This document shows, in pieces, positions 6,160 through 15,271 of a stretch of 34,083 nt of DNA; position 1 is the stretch's first letter, and every line of letters begins with the position of its first letter. The stretch covers positions 1 to 34,083 of the forward strand of contig CAJIZU010000080.1 in the NCBI GenBank assembly GCA_905181925.1, given 5' to 3'. Source of the stretch: a gamma proteobacterium HTCC2207. GTDB taxonomy: Bacteria; Pseudomonadota; Gammaproteobacteria; Pseudomonadales; Porticoccaceae. The position numbers and the translations under genes are program-made. The notes below the pieces were generated by a model, which was not told the origin of the DNA, did no database searches, and was given only the letters and a program-made list of their open reading frames with translations.

Positions 6160-8982
6160 TTAGACCGCTAGAGCGGTTTTTAGGAAATGTCCGGTGTGGG
6201 ACCCAGCTGTTTCTGCAACCTGTTCCGGCGTACCTTCGGCAATGATTAGACCGCCTCCAGAACCACCTTCTGGGCCCAGATCGACCACCCAGTCCGCGGT
6301 TTTGATGACATCTAGAGTATGCTCAATAACTACCACAGTGTTGCCGTGATCACGCAGTCTGTGAAGTACCGCGAGTAATTGCTCAATGTCATGAAAGTGT
6401 AACCCGGTCGTGGGTTCGTCGAGGATATACAGGGTCTTGCCAGTATCTCGTTTAGACAGCTCCTTAGACAATTTAACGCGCTGAGCCTCACCGCCTGAGA
6501 GTGTGGTCGCGGCTTGCCCTAACTTAATATATGAGAGCCCTACATCAATTAAGGTTTGTAGTTTTCTGGAGATTGCTGGGATAGCATCGAAAAATTCCCG
6601 AGCATCTTCAATGGTCATATCTAGGACTTGATGGATATTCTTGCCTTTAAAATGAATATCCAGAGTTTCCCGGTTATAGCGTTTGCCAATGCATACATCG
6701 CACGGCACATAGATGTCCGGAAGAAAATGCATCTCTACTTTGGTAACACCGTCACCCTGGCATGCCTCACAGCGACCTCCCTTCACATTAAAGCTAAATC
6801 GGCCAGGCGCATAGCCGCGCGAACGCGCTTCCTGAGTACCGGCAAATATCTCTCTAACAGGTGTGAAGATTCCTGTGTAGGTAGCCGGATTTGAACGCGG
6901 GGTGCGACCGATGGGACTTTGGTTAATATCGATACACTTATCTAGAAGATTCAGCCCAGTAATTTTGTTATGAGCAGCAGGCTTCAATGTGGTGGCTTTA
7001 TTCAACGCAACAGCGGCAGCTGGATATAACGTTTCGTTGATCAACGTCGATTTTCCAGAACCCGAAACCCCAGTAATACACGTAAATACGCCGATGGGGA
7101 TATTCAGATTGACGGATTGTAAATTGTTTCCCGTAGCGGCTTCCACCGATAGCATCTTGCCCTTACCCGCATGCCTTTTCTTTGGGATTTCAATGGATCG
7201 AACACCCGATAGAAATTGACCTGTTACCGAGTTTTTATTATTTCGAATATCATCGACTGAGCCCTCTGCGACAATTTCACCGCCATGAATGCCGGCGCCG
7301 GGACCAATGTCGACAACGTAGTCAGCCGCGGCAATCGCTTCCTCGTCATGCTCTACAACGATCACTGTATTGCCAAGATCGCGCAGTCGGATCAGCGTTT
7401 TTAGAAGCCTTTCATTATCGCGTTGATGCAGACCGATGGACGGCTCGTCTAGAATGTACATTACACCCACCAGACCTGCGCCAATTTGACTAGCAAGCCG
7501 AATACGCTGTGCCTCGCCACCCGATAGTGTGTCGGCACTGCGGTTTAACGACAAATAATTGAGACCAACATCCACTAGGAAGGTAAATCTCTGGCGGATT
7601 TCTTTGACAATCTTTTCGGCAATTTCACCCTGACGCCCGACTAGACTGAGTTGTTCAAAGTAATCGGCACAATCACCCACTGGCATGCACACAATATCTT
7701 CAATGCGTTTGTTGTCGATAAAAACGTTACGTGCTGATTTCCGTAAACGAGTACCTGAGCATTCCGGGCAATCTGATGTTGCCATAAACTTAGTCAGTTC
7801 TTCCCGAACAGACTGAGACTCGGTCTCACGATAGCGGCGTTCCATGTTGTGGATAACGCCTTCAAACTTGTGTTCGCGACGAAAAACAGTGCCACGATCG
7901 TTAACATAATTAAATGTAATCTCTTCGTCATCACTACCAAACAGAATTTTTTGTTGGTGTATGGGAGACAATTTTTCCCAAGACGTATCTATGTCGAACG
8001 CATAGTGCTCTGCTAACGACGTCAGCATGTTGTAGTAAAATAATGTGCGCCTATCCCAACCACGAATAGCACCTTCGGCGATAGAGGCTTCAGGATGCTG
8101 TATGACTCTATCAATATCGAAAAACTGATGAACGCCCAGGCCATCGCAGGTAGGACAAGCTCCAGCCGGATTGTTAAATGAGAATAATCGTGGTTCAAGT
8201 TCGTTTAAGCTGTAATTACAGACTGGGCATGCAAATTTAGCAGAGAAGAGCTGATCAGGTTGTTCTTCCTCCATGTAGCTAATCACGACTAAGCCTTCAG
8301 CCAGGGTTAGTGCAGTTTCAAACGATTCAGCTAACCGCAGGGCGATGTCACCTTTTACCTTAAACCGGTCTACGACAACTTCCACGGTATGCTTCTGTTT
8401 CTTGTTGAGCGTTGGAGCTTCATCAAGATCGCAAACTATCCCGTCGATTCTTGCACGAATAAATCCCTGACGACGCAATGTTTCAAACAGATGTAAGTGT
8501 TCCCCTTTACGGTCTTTGACGACCGGAGCCAAGAGCATGAGTTTAGTGCCCTCTGGCATCTCCATGACTTGGTCTACCATCTGGCTGACAGTTTGCGCTT
8601 TTAACGGATTGTTGTGATCTGGGCAGCGAGGCTCTCCTGCACGAGCAAACAATAAGCGCAGATAGTCATAAATTTCGGTAATAGTGCCGACCGTAGATCG
8701 GGGATTATGAGAGGTAGATTTCTGCTCAATAGAGATCGCGGGCGAAAGTCCTTCGATATGGTCGACATCGGGCTTTTCCATCATGGATAGAAATTGGCGC
8801 GCATAGGTCGATAGAGACTCGACATAGCGCCTCTGACCTTCCGCATAGAGAGTATCGAATGCGAGGGAGGACTTACCTGACCCCGATAATCCCGTGATAA
8901 CAATAAACTTATCACGCGGGAGGTCTAAATCAATATTTTTAAGATTGTGGGTGCGAGCACCGCGAACCTGAATGGTATCCAT
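6160..8982 (-). CDS. uvrA: Excinuclease ABC subunit A
   Basis: The 940-residue length equals that of E. coli UvrA, the DNA damage-recognition ATPase of nucleotide excision repair. Two ABC ATPase modules are visible: Walker [10 protein letters not shown] (31-39) and GVSGSGKST (about 637-645), each with an LSGGEAQR signature and a D-E-P Walker B ([20 protein letters not shown]). The zinc modules are present: CPVC...CPTC in the first half and CEAC...CDVC in the second. The segment [14 protein letters not shown] is the family-typical region near the first ATPase. The ATG at 8982 has a weak ribosome binding site. A sigma-70-like promoter lies just upstream (9014-9043). No gammaproteobacterial LexA box (CTG-N10-CAG) is visible in the intergenic region. 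Confidence 0.98.
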   Translation of the reverse strand: MDTIQVRGARTHNLKNIDLDLPRDKFIVITGLSGSGKSSLAFDTLYAEGQRRYVESLSTYARQFLSMMEKPDVDHIEGLSPAISIEQKSTSHNPRSTVGTITEIYDYLRLLFARAGEPRCPDHNNPLKAQTVSQMVDQVMEMPEGTKLMLLAPVVKDRKGEHLHLFETLRRQGFIRARIDGIVCDLDEAPTLNKKQKHTVEVVVDRFKVKGDIALRLAESFETALTLAEGLVVISYMEEEQPDQLFSAKFACPVCNYSLNELEPRLFSFNNPAGACPTCDGLGVHQFFDIDRVIQHPEASIAEGAIRGWDRRTLFYYNMLTSLAEHYAFDIDTSWEKLSPIHQQKILFGSDDEEITFNYVNDRGTVFRREHKFEGVIHNMERRYRETESQSVREELTKFMATSDCPECSGTRLRKSARNVFIDNKRIEDIVCMPVGDCADYFEQLSLVGRQGEIAEKIVKEIRQRFTFLVDVGLNYLSLNRSADTLSGGEAQRIRLASQIGAGLVGVMYILDEPSIGLHQRDNERLLKTLIRLRDLGNTVIVVEHDEEAIAAADYVVDIGPGAGIHGGEIVAEGSVDDIRNNKNSVTGQFLSGVRSIEIPKKRHAGKGKMLSVEAATGNNLQSVNLNIPIGVFTCITGVSGSGKSTLINETLYPAAAVALNKATTLKPAAHNKITGLNLLDKCIDINQSPIGRTPRSNPATYTGIFTPVREIFAGTQEARSRGYAPGRFSFNVKGGRCEACQGDGVTKVEMHFLPDIYVPCDVCIGKRYNRETLDIHFKGKNIHQVLDMTIEDAREFFDAIPAISRKLQTLIDVGLSYIKLGQAATTLSGGEAQRVKLSKELSKRDTGKTLYILDEPTTGLHFHDIEQLLAVLHRLRDHGNTVVVIEHTLDVIKTADWVVDLGPEGGSGGGLIIAEGTPEQVAETAGSHTGHFLKTALAV
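6164..6181 (+). terminator. Rho-independent terminator of the DUF2750-DUF3581 pair, inside the uvrA 3' end
   Basis: ACCGC (6164-6168), loop TAGA, GCGGT (6173-6177) followed by five T (6177-6181). It starts six bases after the DUF3581 stop and is made of the last codons of uvrA on the other strand. Confidence 0.75.
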
Positions 8983-9013
8983 TAAAGCGTCTTTTTGTCA
9001 GATTTAACCTCCG

Positions 9014-9043
9014 ATTATAGAGGTCGGAACACCCGCTGGGCAA
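9014..9043 (-). promoter_or_regulatory. Predicted uvrA promoter
   Basis: On the minus strand TTGCCC (complement of 9038-9043), an 18-base spacer and a perfect TATAAT (complement of 9014-9019) precede uvrA. A 5-base inverted repeat, ACCTC (9007-9011) / GAGGT (9020-9024), encloses the -10 element and could be an operator. Confidence 0.55.
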
Positions 9044-9100
9044 AGGAAATATATTATCTTTACACTACGGCCATTGCCCCTAGCTAGACTTCAAATAGAG

Positions 9101-9119
9101 TGTTAATTTTTTATTAACA
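9101..9119. promoter_or_regulatory. Inverted repeat TGTTAAT-N5-ATTAACA (operator-like)
   Basis: A perfect 7-base inverted repeat with a T5 spacer lies in the divergent uvrA / MFS intergenic region, about 95 bases ahead of the MFS start. Its symmetry and size suit a dimeric regulator binding site. It could also be a weak bidirectional AT-rich hairpin. No regulator gene is adjacent. Confidence 0.35.
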
Positions 9120-9214
9120 TAGGATGAAAAAATAAGGGATAAATATGTCGCCTTTTATAATGCGCTGTTATTATGTAGCTTATTATTTCCCCTTAATTAC
9201 AATCTGAATCCACC

Positions 9215-10573
9215 TTGACTGATAATTTTCACTTTTCGTCTACTGAAAGGCGCGCAACCTTCTCTATAGCTAGCTTGTTTGGCTTTAGAATGCTGGGTCT
9301 GTTCATGGTTTTACCGGTACTCGCTTTAGCCACCGCGGACTATCCGGATTTTACCCCCTTAATGTTAGGAATGACTCTTGGTGCCTATGGACTGACTCAA
9401 GCGATACTGCAAATTCCCCTGGGTCTCCTTTCTGATCGGGTAGGTCGCCACCCGGTAATTATTGGTGGCTTGTTAATGTTTATTGCTGGAAGTGTTGTCG
9501 CCGCGTTAGCCGACACTATGGCCGGATTGGTGTTCGGACGTGCCTTGCAAGGAACAGGAGCAATAGCCAGTACATTAATGGCTTTGGTCGCTGATTTAAC
9601 AGTAGAGCAGAATCGTTCCAAGGCCATGGCTGCTATCGGCGGAAGCATTGGCTTTTCCTTTATGCTGGCAATGATGCTTGGACCAGTCTTGGCCGCAAAT
9701 TTTGGGCTTTCAGGTGTTTTTTGGGCAACTGCGTTACTTGGTGTGATCGGCGTCTTCGTGGCTTTTTTCTTGATACCCAAGGCGGCTTCCATGAGACGCA
9801 ATCGTGAATCAATGGCAGATACTCGACAGATGAAGGGATTGTTAAGAGAGCCAAATTTAATGCGTCTCAATTTTGGCATCTTTGCTCTGCACTTTGCGCT
9901 GATGGCTGCCTTTGTCGCTATTCCCACTATGCTGTCTAATGAGCTCGGTATTAACGAGAGTAACCTCCCTTGGGTTTACTTGGGGTTACTCGGAGGCGGT
10001 TTTTTCGTCATGTTACCGCTCATGATTCTGGCCGAAAAGTTCGGTTATCAAAAGTTGATTTTTATCGTCTCTGTTGCAATTATGGCAATGGCAACTGCTG
10101 TTTTAAGCGGCCAGCGCGGGCCCTTACTAACACCGCTGATGTTGCTGATTTTTTTTGCAGGGTTTAATCTTTTAGAAGCGACTTTACCGTCTTGGTTGAG
10201 CAAAATGTGTCCGGTTGGGAATCGAGGAACTGCTATGGGAATTTATTCCACTAGCCAATTCTTTGGAGCGTTCGCAGGCGGATTAGCAGGTGGTTGGAGT
10301 TTGCATGAATTTGGTGTAGATGGTCTGTTTGTGACCATTACTCTAATTTTGTTAAGTTGGGCTTTTGTTTCGGTAGGGTTGAAGTCTCCCCGGCCGTTGC
10401 AGACAGTGGTGTTGTCGGTGGGAAGCATGGAACAGCAAGATTTCTTAAAAATAGTTTCAAATGTGACCGGCGTTGAAGATATACTTCTGGTCAAAGGTGA
10501 GCATTTGGCCTATGTTCAAGTAGATCGATTGCAGGTTGATATGCCGAGTCTGCAACCATACATAAATCGTTAA
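9215..10573 (+). CDS. MFS transporter, YajR-like, with C-terminal ferredoxin-like (YAM) domain
   Basis: A 452-residue major facilitator with twelve predicted membrane helices. The N-terminus FRMLGLFMVLPVLA and motif A (GLLSDRVGRHP, about residues 70-80) are typical of the YajR branch of drug:H+ antiporter-like MFS proteins. After helix 12 a soluble tail of about 60 residues contains 'VTGVEDILLVKGEHLAYVQVDR', matching the small YAM domain of YajR. The start is a TTG at 9215: it is the first possible start after the in-frame TAA at 9194, and it gives the ~25-residue cytoplasmic lead seen in homologues. The uvrA (divergent) / MFS / ssb order matches Pseudomonas. The substrate is unknown. Confidence 0.85.
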   Translation: MTDNFHFSSTERRATFSIASLFGFRMLGLFMVLPVLALATADYPDFTPLMLGMTLGAYGLTQAILQIPLGLLSDRVGRHPVIIGGLLMFIAGSVVAALADTMAGLVFGRALQGTGAIASTLMALVADLTVEQNRSKAMAAIGGSIGFSFMLAMMLGPVLAANFGLSGVFWATALLGVIGVFVAFFLIPKAASMRRNRESMADTRQMKGLLREPNLMRLNFGIFALHFALMAAFVAIPTMLSNELGINESNLPWVYLGLLGGGFFVMLPLMILAEKFGYQKLIFIVSVAIMAMATAVLSGQRGPLLTPLMLLIFFAGFNLLEATLPSWLSKMCPVGNRGTAMGIYSTSQFFGAFAGGLAGGWSLHEFGVDGLFVTITLILLSWAFVSVGLKSPRPLQTVVLSVGSMEQQDFLKIVSNVTGVEDILLVKGEHLAYVQVDRLQVDMPSLQPYINR

Positions 10574-10590
10574 TAAACTAGGGGAATAAA

Positions 10591-11088
10591 ATGGCACGCG
10601 GAGTAAACAAAGTTATCATCGTGGGTAACTGCGGTCAGGATCCAGAAACTCGGTTCATGCCTTCAGGAGGTGCTGTCACCAACCTGAGTGTTGCAACGTC
10701 AGAGTCGTGGAAAGATAAAACCAGCGGTCAACCTCAAGAGAGAACTGAGTGGCATCGGGTGGTGTTCTTTAATCGACTTGCTGAAATTGCTGGTGAGTAT
10801 GTGAAAAAAGGGTCGAAGTTATATGTAGAAGGGTCCCTGCGTACACGTAAATGGCAAAACAAAGAAGGTCAGGATCAATATACCACTGAAATTGTCGCCA
10901 GTGAGATGCAAATGCTTGATAGCCGCGGTGGTCAAGATGGTGGTCAAGGCGGTGGTTATCAGGCTCCTCAGCAGGGCGGATATCAGCAGCCAGCAGCTCA
11001 GAGTAAACCGCAGGGAGGCCAACAGCCGGCTCCTCAGCAGCAAGCTCCACAGGGTATGGACAGTTTTGACGATGACATACCGTTCTAA
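10591..11088 (+). CDS. ssb: Single-stranded DNA-binding protein
   Basis: A 165-residue SSB. The N-terminal OB-fold (about 1-112) begins [19 protein letters not shown] and includes the [21 protein letters not shown] block. It is followed by a Gly/Gln/Pro-rich disordered linker (about 115-157) and the conserved acidic tip DDDIPF that binds partner proteins. SSB protects single-stranded DNA during replication, repair and recombination. It sits 17 bases after the MFS gene with its own AGGGG ribosome binding site. No SOS box is visible in the short gap, so it is presumably read from the MFS promoter or an internal one. Confidence 0.97.
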   Translation: MARGVNKVIIVGNCGQDPETRFMPSGGAVTNLSVATSESWKDKTSGQPQERTEWHRVVFFNRLAEIAGEYVKKGSKLYVEGSLRTRKWQNKEGQDQYTTEIVASEMQMLDSRGGQDGGQGGGYQAPQQGGYQQPAAQSKPQGGQQPAPQQQAPQGMDSFDDDIPF

Positions 11089-11128
11089 AGTCTAGTTTTC
11101 TGTTTATTTAGATAACGAATTTCACAAT

Positions 11129-11157
11129 ACCGGTGTCATTGAAGCCACCGGTTTATT
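11129..11157 (+). terminator. Probable terminator after ssb
   Basis: ACCGGTG (11129-11135), a 10-base loop, CACCGGT (11146-11152), followed by TTATTT. It lies 40 bases after the ssb stop codon and separates ssb from the peroxiredoxin gene. Confidence 0.65.
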
Positions 11158-11181
11158 TAATCATGTTTATTAGAGGTAGTT

Positions 11182-11658
11182 ATGACAATTAAGGTAGGCG
11201 ATAAAATTCCAGCAGGAATGTTCACAATGATGGGAGCAGAAGGACCCACAGGGATTAGTACTTCAGAAATTTTTGATGGTAAAAAGGTTGTGTTGTTTGC
11301 TGTGCCTGGCGCATTTACGCCGACCTGTTCGGTTTCACATCTGCCGGGGTTCGTTGTGCATGTTGATGATATCAAGGCTAAGGGTGTCGATACCGTGGCT
11401 TGTATGTCAGTGAATGATGTTTTCGTTGTTGATGCATGGGGTAAGGCGTCTAATGCAGAGCATTTGTTGATGTTAGCAGATGGTAATGCAGACTTTACAA
11501 CCGCTATTGGCCTTACGTTTGATGGTACTGGTTTTGGCATGGGGACACGCAGTCAACGCTTTGCTATGGTCGTGGATAATGGTGTTGTGAGTTTACTTAA
11601 TGTTGATCAAGCAGCCTTAGAAGGGTCAAGTGCAGAAGCAATTTTGGCGGCCCTATAA
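11182..11658 (+). CDS. Peroxiredoxin, Prx5/AhpC-TSA type
   Basis: A 158-residue thioredoxin-fold peroxidase reducing hydroperoxides. The active-site motif VPGAFTPTCS places the peroxidatic cysteine at C49; a second cysteine is at C74 (TVACMSVND), the usual place in atypical 2-Cys / glutaredoxin-dependent Prx5 proteins. The conserved arginine region GMGTRSQRFAMVVDNG follows at about 118-133. Length is the family norm for the short form without a fused glutaredoxin. The ATG at 11182 lies behind TAGAGGTAG. It is a single gene between the ssb terminator and a convergent SET-domain gene. Confidence 0.92.
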   Translation: MTIKVGDKIPAGMFTMMGAEGPTGISTSEIFDGKKVVLFAVPGAFTPTCSVSHLPGFVVHVDDIKAKGVDTVACMSVNDVFVVDAWGKASNAEHLLMLADGNADFTTAIGLTFDGTGFGMGTRSQRFAMVVDNGVVSLLNVDQAALEGSSAEAILAAL

Positions 11659-11710
11659 GTAAGATTGTATTGAGGGGTTTAACAATCCGTCAAAGACATA
11701 TATTTACAGC

Positions 11711-12040
11711 TTAGTAAAGGGTGTAGGTGACGGTAATCTCCTCGCCCTCTGCTACAGGTCTTTTAGTGGTTAGACCTCTCAAGTTATTGCCGATTAATTC
11801 AATACTCGCATTACTAGCGTCGCTATGATTAATAAATCCGCCCAACGGCGTCCTCAACCAGTCCTCGACAGAATCAATTTTAAAGTGAGTCTCACCAAGA
11901 TACACTTGCCCTTGAATATCCTGAGTAGCAAATAAACCTAGTCCATCAATTTTACTGCCCCTAATAGTTAAGCATTTAGGCAGGGGTCTATAACTATTTT
12001 TATCGAAGGTTTTAGTTGATGCGGACAGGTCCTCTAGCAT
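11711..12040 (-). CDS. Small SET-domain protein (putative protein-lysine methyltransferase)
   Basis: This 109-residue protein is little more than a SET core: S-K-I-D-G-L-G-L-F-A at about 29-38 (substrate/cofactor pocket entry), FINHSDASNASI at about 69-80 (the NHS motif of the SAM-binding pseudoknot), and GEEITVTYTLY at the C-terminus (the E-E-x-T-x-x-Y end motif). Pre-SET and post-SET cysteines are absent. SET proteins transfer methyl groups from SAM to lysines; the bacterial target here is unknown. It is on the same strand as fabA-fabB, starting 89 bases after fabB, and converges with the peroxiredoxin gene. Start ATG at 12040. Confidence 0.8.
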   Translation of the reverse strand: MLEDLSASTKTFDKNSYRPLPKCLTIRGSKIDGLGLFATQDIQGQVYLGETHFKIDSVEDWLRTPLGGFINHSDASNASIELIGNNLRGLTTKRPVAEGEEITVTYTLY

Positions 12041-12129
12041 TATCTTTTATTCCTTGCCTAATCGGATCGACAGTTTAAGTGAGGGTATGGGTTTTAGAGT
12101 AGCTCGCGTTTATAACCATTCCTTCTAAA

Positions 12130-13344
12130 TTATAACTTAAGCTTCTCTATCACTAAGCTGGCATTAGTGCCGCCAAAGCCGAAACTGTTACACATCACTC
12201 GATTGAGCACAGCGTCTTTAGTTTTAAGCAGGATCGGCAAACCATTAGCGTGTTCATCCAACGTATCTATGTGTGCAGAACCGGCCACAAAATTATTTTC
12301 CATCATCAGCATACAATAAATTGTTTCATGGACGCCTGCGGCACCTAAACTATGCCCTGATAGTGACTTGGTTGAGCTTATATCCGGGCAGCTGTCTCCA
12401 AAGGTATTACGAATAGCGCCAAGCTCAGCAACGTCGCCAACGGGCGTGCTAGTTCCATGGGTATTAATATAATCGATTGGTCCTGACGCAGTCTCCATGG
12501 CCATCTTCATGCACCGTTCAGCGCCTTCTCCAGAGGGGGAGACCATATCTGCGCCATCAGAGGTTGCACCATACCCGGTAACTTCACAGATAATGTTCGC
12601 TCCGCGAGCTAAGGCATGCTCAAGCTCTTCCACGACGACACACCCACCACCCAGAGAGGGCGCAAAACCATCTCTATTTGCGTCATACGCACGAGAAGCA
12701 ATTGCTGGAGTGTCATTATATTTACTAGTAAGTGCGCCCATCGCATCAAACATAGCGGCCATAGACCAGTGCATTTCTTCCGCACCGCCAGCGAGGAGAA
12801 CATCCTGCTTACCCAGTTGGATTAGTTCTACAGCATGTCCGATGCAGTGCGCACTAGTTGCACAGGCAGATGAAAGCGAATAATTAACTCCTTTAATCTT
12901 GAGTGGAGTAGCAACACAAGCGGAAACAGTGCTGGCCATAATTTGAGTGACGCGATACGGTCCTGCACGCTTGATGCCCCGTGCCCGCATTACATCGACA
13001 GCCTCTACAAACATCTCACCGGATAATCCGCCAGAGCCCATAATTAGGCCAGTTCTGTGGTTCGAGACCATCTCTTCAGAGAGACCGGCATCGGCAATAG
13101 CTCGGTCTGCAGCAATATAGCCATAAGCGGCGGAATCGCCCATAAATCTCAATACTTTGCGATCAATATGATCTTTAGGATCTAGGTCAATTAGCCCTCC
13201 GACATTACATCGTAGACCCATTTCAGCAAAATCTTCTCGACGCTGAATACCGGAGATACCGTTTCTTAAGGAATTTGTAACAGTGGCTTTATCGTTTCCT
13301 AAACATGAGACTATTCCCATGCCGGTAATAACTGCTCGTCTCAT
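12130..13344 (-). CDS. fabB: 3-oxoacyl-[acyl-carrier-protein] synthase I
   Basis: A 404-residue KAS I condensing enzyme, needed to elongate unsaturated acyl chains made by FabA. The catalytic triad is intact: C161 in [13 protein letters not shown]296 in [11 protein letters not shown] and H331 in SGHSLGAAG. It begins [18 protein letters not shown] and ends with a [14 protein letters not shown] block, both standard for FabB. It follows fabA by 40 bases on the same strand, the classical fabAB operon of gammaproteobacteria, and is almost certainly co-transcribed with it. Confidence 0.96.
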   Translation of the reverse strand: MRRAVITGMGIVSCLGNDKATVTNSLRNGISGIQRREDFAEMGLRCNVGGLIDLDPKDHIDRKVLRFMGDSAAYGYIAADRAIADAGLSEEMVSNHRTGLIMGSGGLSGEMFVEAVDVMRARGIKRAGPYRVTQIMASTVSACVATPLKIKGVNYSLSSACATSAHCIGHAVELIQLGKQDVLLAGGAEEMHWSMAAMFDAMGALTSKYNDTPAIASRAYDANRDGFAPSLGGGCVVVEELEHALARGANIICEVTGYGATSDGADMVSPSGEGAERCMKMAMETASGPIDYINTHGTSTPVGDVAELGAIRNTFGDSCPDISSTKSLSGHSLGAAGVHETIYCMLMMENNFVAGSAHIDTLDEHANGLPILLKTKDAVLNRVMCNSFGFGGTNASLVIEKLKL

Positions 13345-13384
13345 CTAAATTCCTCGTTGAATGCTATTCGGTGAAAGTGCATAT

Positions 13385-13906
13385 TTAAAAATTGTCTGTG
13401 CTCGCAAATAGTCCTACTTTGAGATCTTTAGCAGTATAGATTTCCCGTCCATCAACCTCGACGGAACCATCGGCGATACCCATTACCAACTTGCGCTGAA
13501 TTAACCGCGTTAGATCAAGTTTGTAAGTGACCTTTTTTGCCGTTGGTAATATCTGTCCGAAAAATTTAACACCACCAGCGCCAAGAGCTCGCCCTTTTCC
13601 AGTGTTACCATTCCATACTAAAAAGAAGCCAACTAACTGCCACAGCGCGTCCAGACCCAAACAACCTGGCATGACTGGATCACCTTCGAAATGGCAATCA
13701 AAGAACCAAAGGTCAGACCTAATGTCGATTTCAGCAATAATTTGGCCTAGTCCGCTCTTGCCTCCAGTATTGTTGATTTCTACAATACGATCAATCATCA
13801 GCATATTAGGAGCGGGTAATTTCGCATTATCTGGACCAAATAACTCGCCGCGGGAGGCGCCCAAGATTTCTTCTTTAGAATAGGATGACTTTGGGGAGAA
13901 ACTCAT
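13385..13906 (-). CDS. fabA: 3-hydroxydecanoyl-[acyl-carrier-protein] dehydratase/isomerase
   Basis: A 173-residue hotdog-fold enzyme that introduces the double bond for unsaturated fatty acids by dehydration and trans-2 to cis-3 isomerisation of the C10 acyl-ACP. The active-site histidine is H72 in [11 protein letters not shown] and the aspartate D86 in CLGLDALWQ, the FabA pair. Length matches E. coli FabA (172). The ATG at 13906 has a weak ribosome binding site. A sigma-70-like promoter lies 28 bases upstream (13934-13962). I see no FabR or DesT palindrome that I can recognise with confidence. Confidence 0.96.
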   Translation of the reverse strand: MSFSPKSSYSKEEILGASRGELFGPDNAKLPAPNMLMIDRIVEINNTGGKSGLGQIIAEIDIRSDLWFFDCHFEGDPVMPGCLGLDALWQLVGFFLVWNGNTGKGRALGAGGVKFFGQILPTAKKVTYKLDLTRLIQRKLVMGIADGSVEVDGREIYTAKDLKVGLFASTDNF

Positions 13907-13933
13907 AAATCGATGACCGTTATTAAAGCTTGT

Positions 13934-13962
13934 ATCCTAACCATTTCTTTTGCCAGCGGCAA
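13934..13962 (-). promoter_or_regulatory. Predicted fabA-fabB promoter
   Basis: Reading the minus strand: TTGCCG (complement of 13957-13962), 17 bases, TAGGAT (complement of 13934-13939), then fabA 28 bases further. Four of six consensus matches in each box with ideal spacing. Confidence 0.5.
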
Positions 13963-14034
13963 CTGTAAAGGTTGAGCCAAAAGGCAATTCTGTCGCTATT
14001 GCTGTGTATTGACCCCGAATCCTTACCTTACTAG

Positions 14035-14063
14035 TTGACACGTGAGGCTACTCTGGCTAGTGT
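14035..14063 (+). promoter_or_regulatory. Predicted ispB promoter
   Basis: A perfect -35 TTGACA (14035-14040), a 17-base spacer and TAGTGT (14058-14063) lie 37 bases before the ispB ATG. The -10 box is poor, the -35 ideal. Confidence 0.4.
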
Positions 14064-14100
14064 GCTGTCTCGTTAATAAAACAGAAACTATGCGGTCTTA

Positions 14101-15054
14101 ATGCAACCTTTCCACAAAGCGGTGGAACACGAGTTTACCGCGGTCAATACACTAATCGTTAACCAGCTGCAGTCTGATGTGGGCTTGGTAGAGAACATTG
14201 GTCAGTATATCGTTGAAGCGGGTGGTAAGCGTTTGCGTCTAGTGGTCGTGTTACTTAGTGCTTTGGCCAATGGATATAAAGGAAAGGAACACCTGAAAAT
14301 GGCTGCGGTGATTGAATTTATTCACACGGCTACTCTTCTCCATGACGATGTTGTTGATGTGTCTAGTCTTAGACGTGGCCGCCAAACTGCTAATGCTCAG
14401 TGGGGCAACGCACCCAGTGTCCTGGTGGGAGATTTTCTTTACTCAAGAGCATTTCAAATGCTGGTTGAAATAGCACATATGCCAATTATGGGTGTGATGG
14501 CGAATGCGACCAATGTCATTTCTGAGGGAGAAGTCCAGCAGATGGCAAATGCCGGAAATCCAGAAATTACTGAAGATATTTATCGTCAAGTAATCTATCG
14601 GAAGACTGCGAAGCTTTTTGAGGCTGCGGCTCAGGTGGGTGCCTGTTTAGCCGGTACAGATCAAAACGCGATGATTCTTTATGGAAAGCACCTAGGTATG
14701 GCCTTTCAGATTGCTGATGACGTCCTAGATTATCAAGGTGATATCGACATTACTGGTAAAAACATTGGTAGCGACTTATCCGAAGGTAAGATGACTCTGC
14801 CGCTTATTTTCGCCCGCGACAACGCGCCAATTAAGGACGCGATGCTAATACGCAGAGCGATCGCTGATAAGACCGCGGGTGATTTTGGGGCGATTCTAGA
14901 GATCGTTAAAAATCATGGTGGCCTGTCGTACAGCCTCAAACAAGCCGTTAAAGAAGTAGAGCTTGCGAAGCGTTCTTTAGAATCAATGCCTGCAAGTGAG
15001 TATAAAAATGTACTGCTTGAACTTGCCGACTTTTCGATCTCTCGAGTCAGTTAA
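14101..15054 (+). CDS. ispB: Polyprenyl (octaprenyl) diphosphate synthase
   Basis: A 317-residue trans-isoprenyl diphosphate synthase that makes the side chain of ubiquinone/menaquinone. Both aspartate-rich motifs are present: HDDVVD at 81-86 (with the following RRGR at 91-94) and QIADDVLDYQGD at about 204-215. GGKRLRL at 41-47 is the IPP-binding region. The long-chain type is favoured by overall similarity to IspB; the exact chain length (C40 or C45) cannot be read from sequence by eye. It is divergent from fabA and has its own promoter. In many gammaproteobacteria ispB is divergent from rplU-rpmA, which are not here. Confidence 0.92.
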   Translation: MQPFHKAVEHEFTAVNTLIVNQLQSDVGLVENIGQYIVEAGGKRLRLVVVLLSALANGYKGKEHLKMAAVIEFIHTATLLHDDVVDVSSLRRGRQTANAQWGNAPSVLVGDFLYSRAFQMLVEIAHMPIMGVMANATNVISEGEVQQMANAGNPEITEDIYRQVIYRKTAKLFEAAAQVGACLAGTDQNAMILYGKHLGMAFQIADDVLDYQGDIDITGKNIGSDLSEGKMTLPLIFARDNAPIKDAMLIRRAIADKTAGDFGAILEIVKNHGGLSYSLKQAVKEVELAKRSLESMPASEYKNVLLELADFSISRVS

Positions 15055-15271
15055 ATAGTCTTTGAGACCCAATGTAAAACGCTCAAGTAGATTGTCAGAA
15101 TTAATATCGTTCTCTTTGATATTGGTTATTCAAACGACAAAGTTTATCGCTCGGACTATTTCTGATAACCTCATATCAAACATGAATAGTAGCGCTAGTT
15201 TTAATCGAGTCGTAATAATGATCACATTAGAGTTTTAAAATAAAAAATAACACCTATAAAAGGAGAGTTGA

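Noticed and set aside
7182-7493. 103-codon plus-strand ORF within uvrA
   Set aside because: Arg/His-rich reverse-complement shadow of the conserved uvrA ATPase region.
8983-9214. Possible LexA (SOS) box upstream of uvrA
   Set aside because: No CTG-N10-CAG or close variant was found on either strand in this interval.
9397-9927. 176-codon ORF on the minus strand inside the MFS gene
   Set aside because: It is the reverse-strand shadow of a membrane protein gene; it is rich in Lys/Pro/Ala with no family pattern and no ribosome binding site.
10769-11095. Several overlapping ORFs around the 3' half of ssb
   Set aside because: They arise from the repetitive Gly/Gln/Pro-rich linker of SSB read in other frames.
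11663-11687. GATTGT / ACAATC hairpin after the peroxiredoxin gene as terminator
   Set aside because: Only six AT-rich pairs with a 13-base loop and no T-run; too weak to call.
12497-12883. 128-codon plus-strand ORF across fabB
   Set aside because: Ser/Pro-rich shadow of fabB without a start context or recognisable domain.
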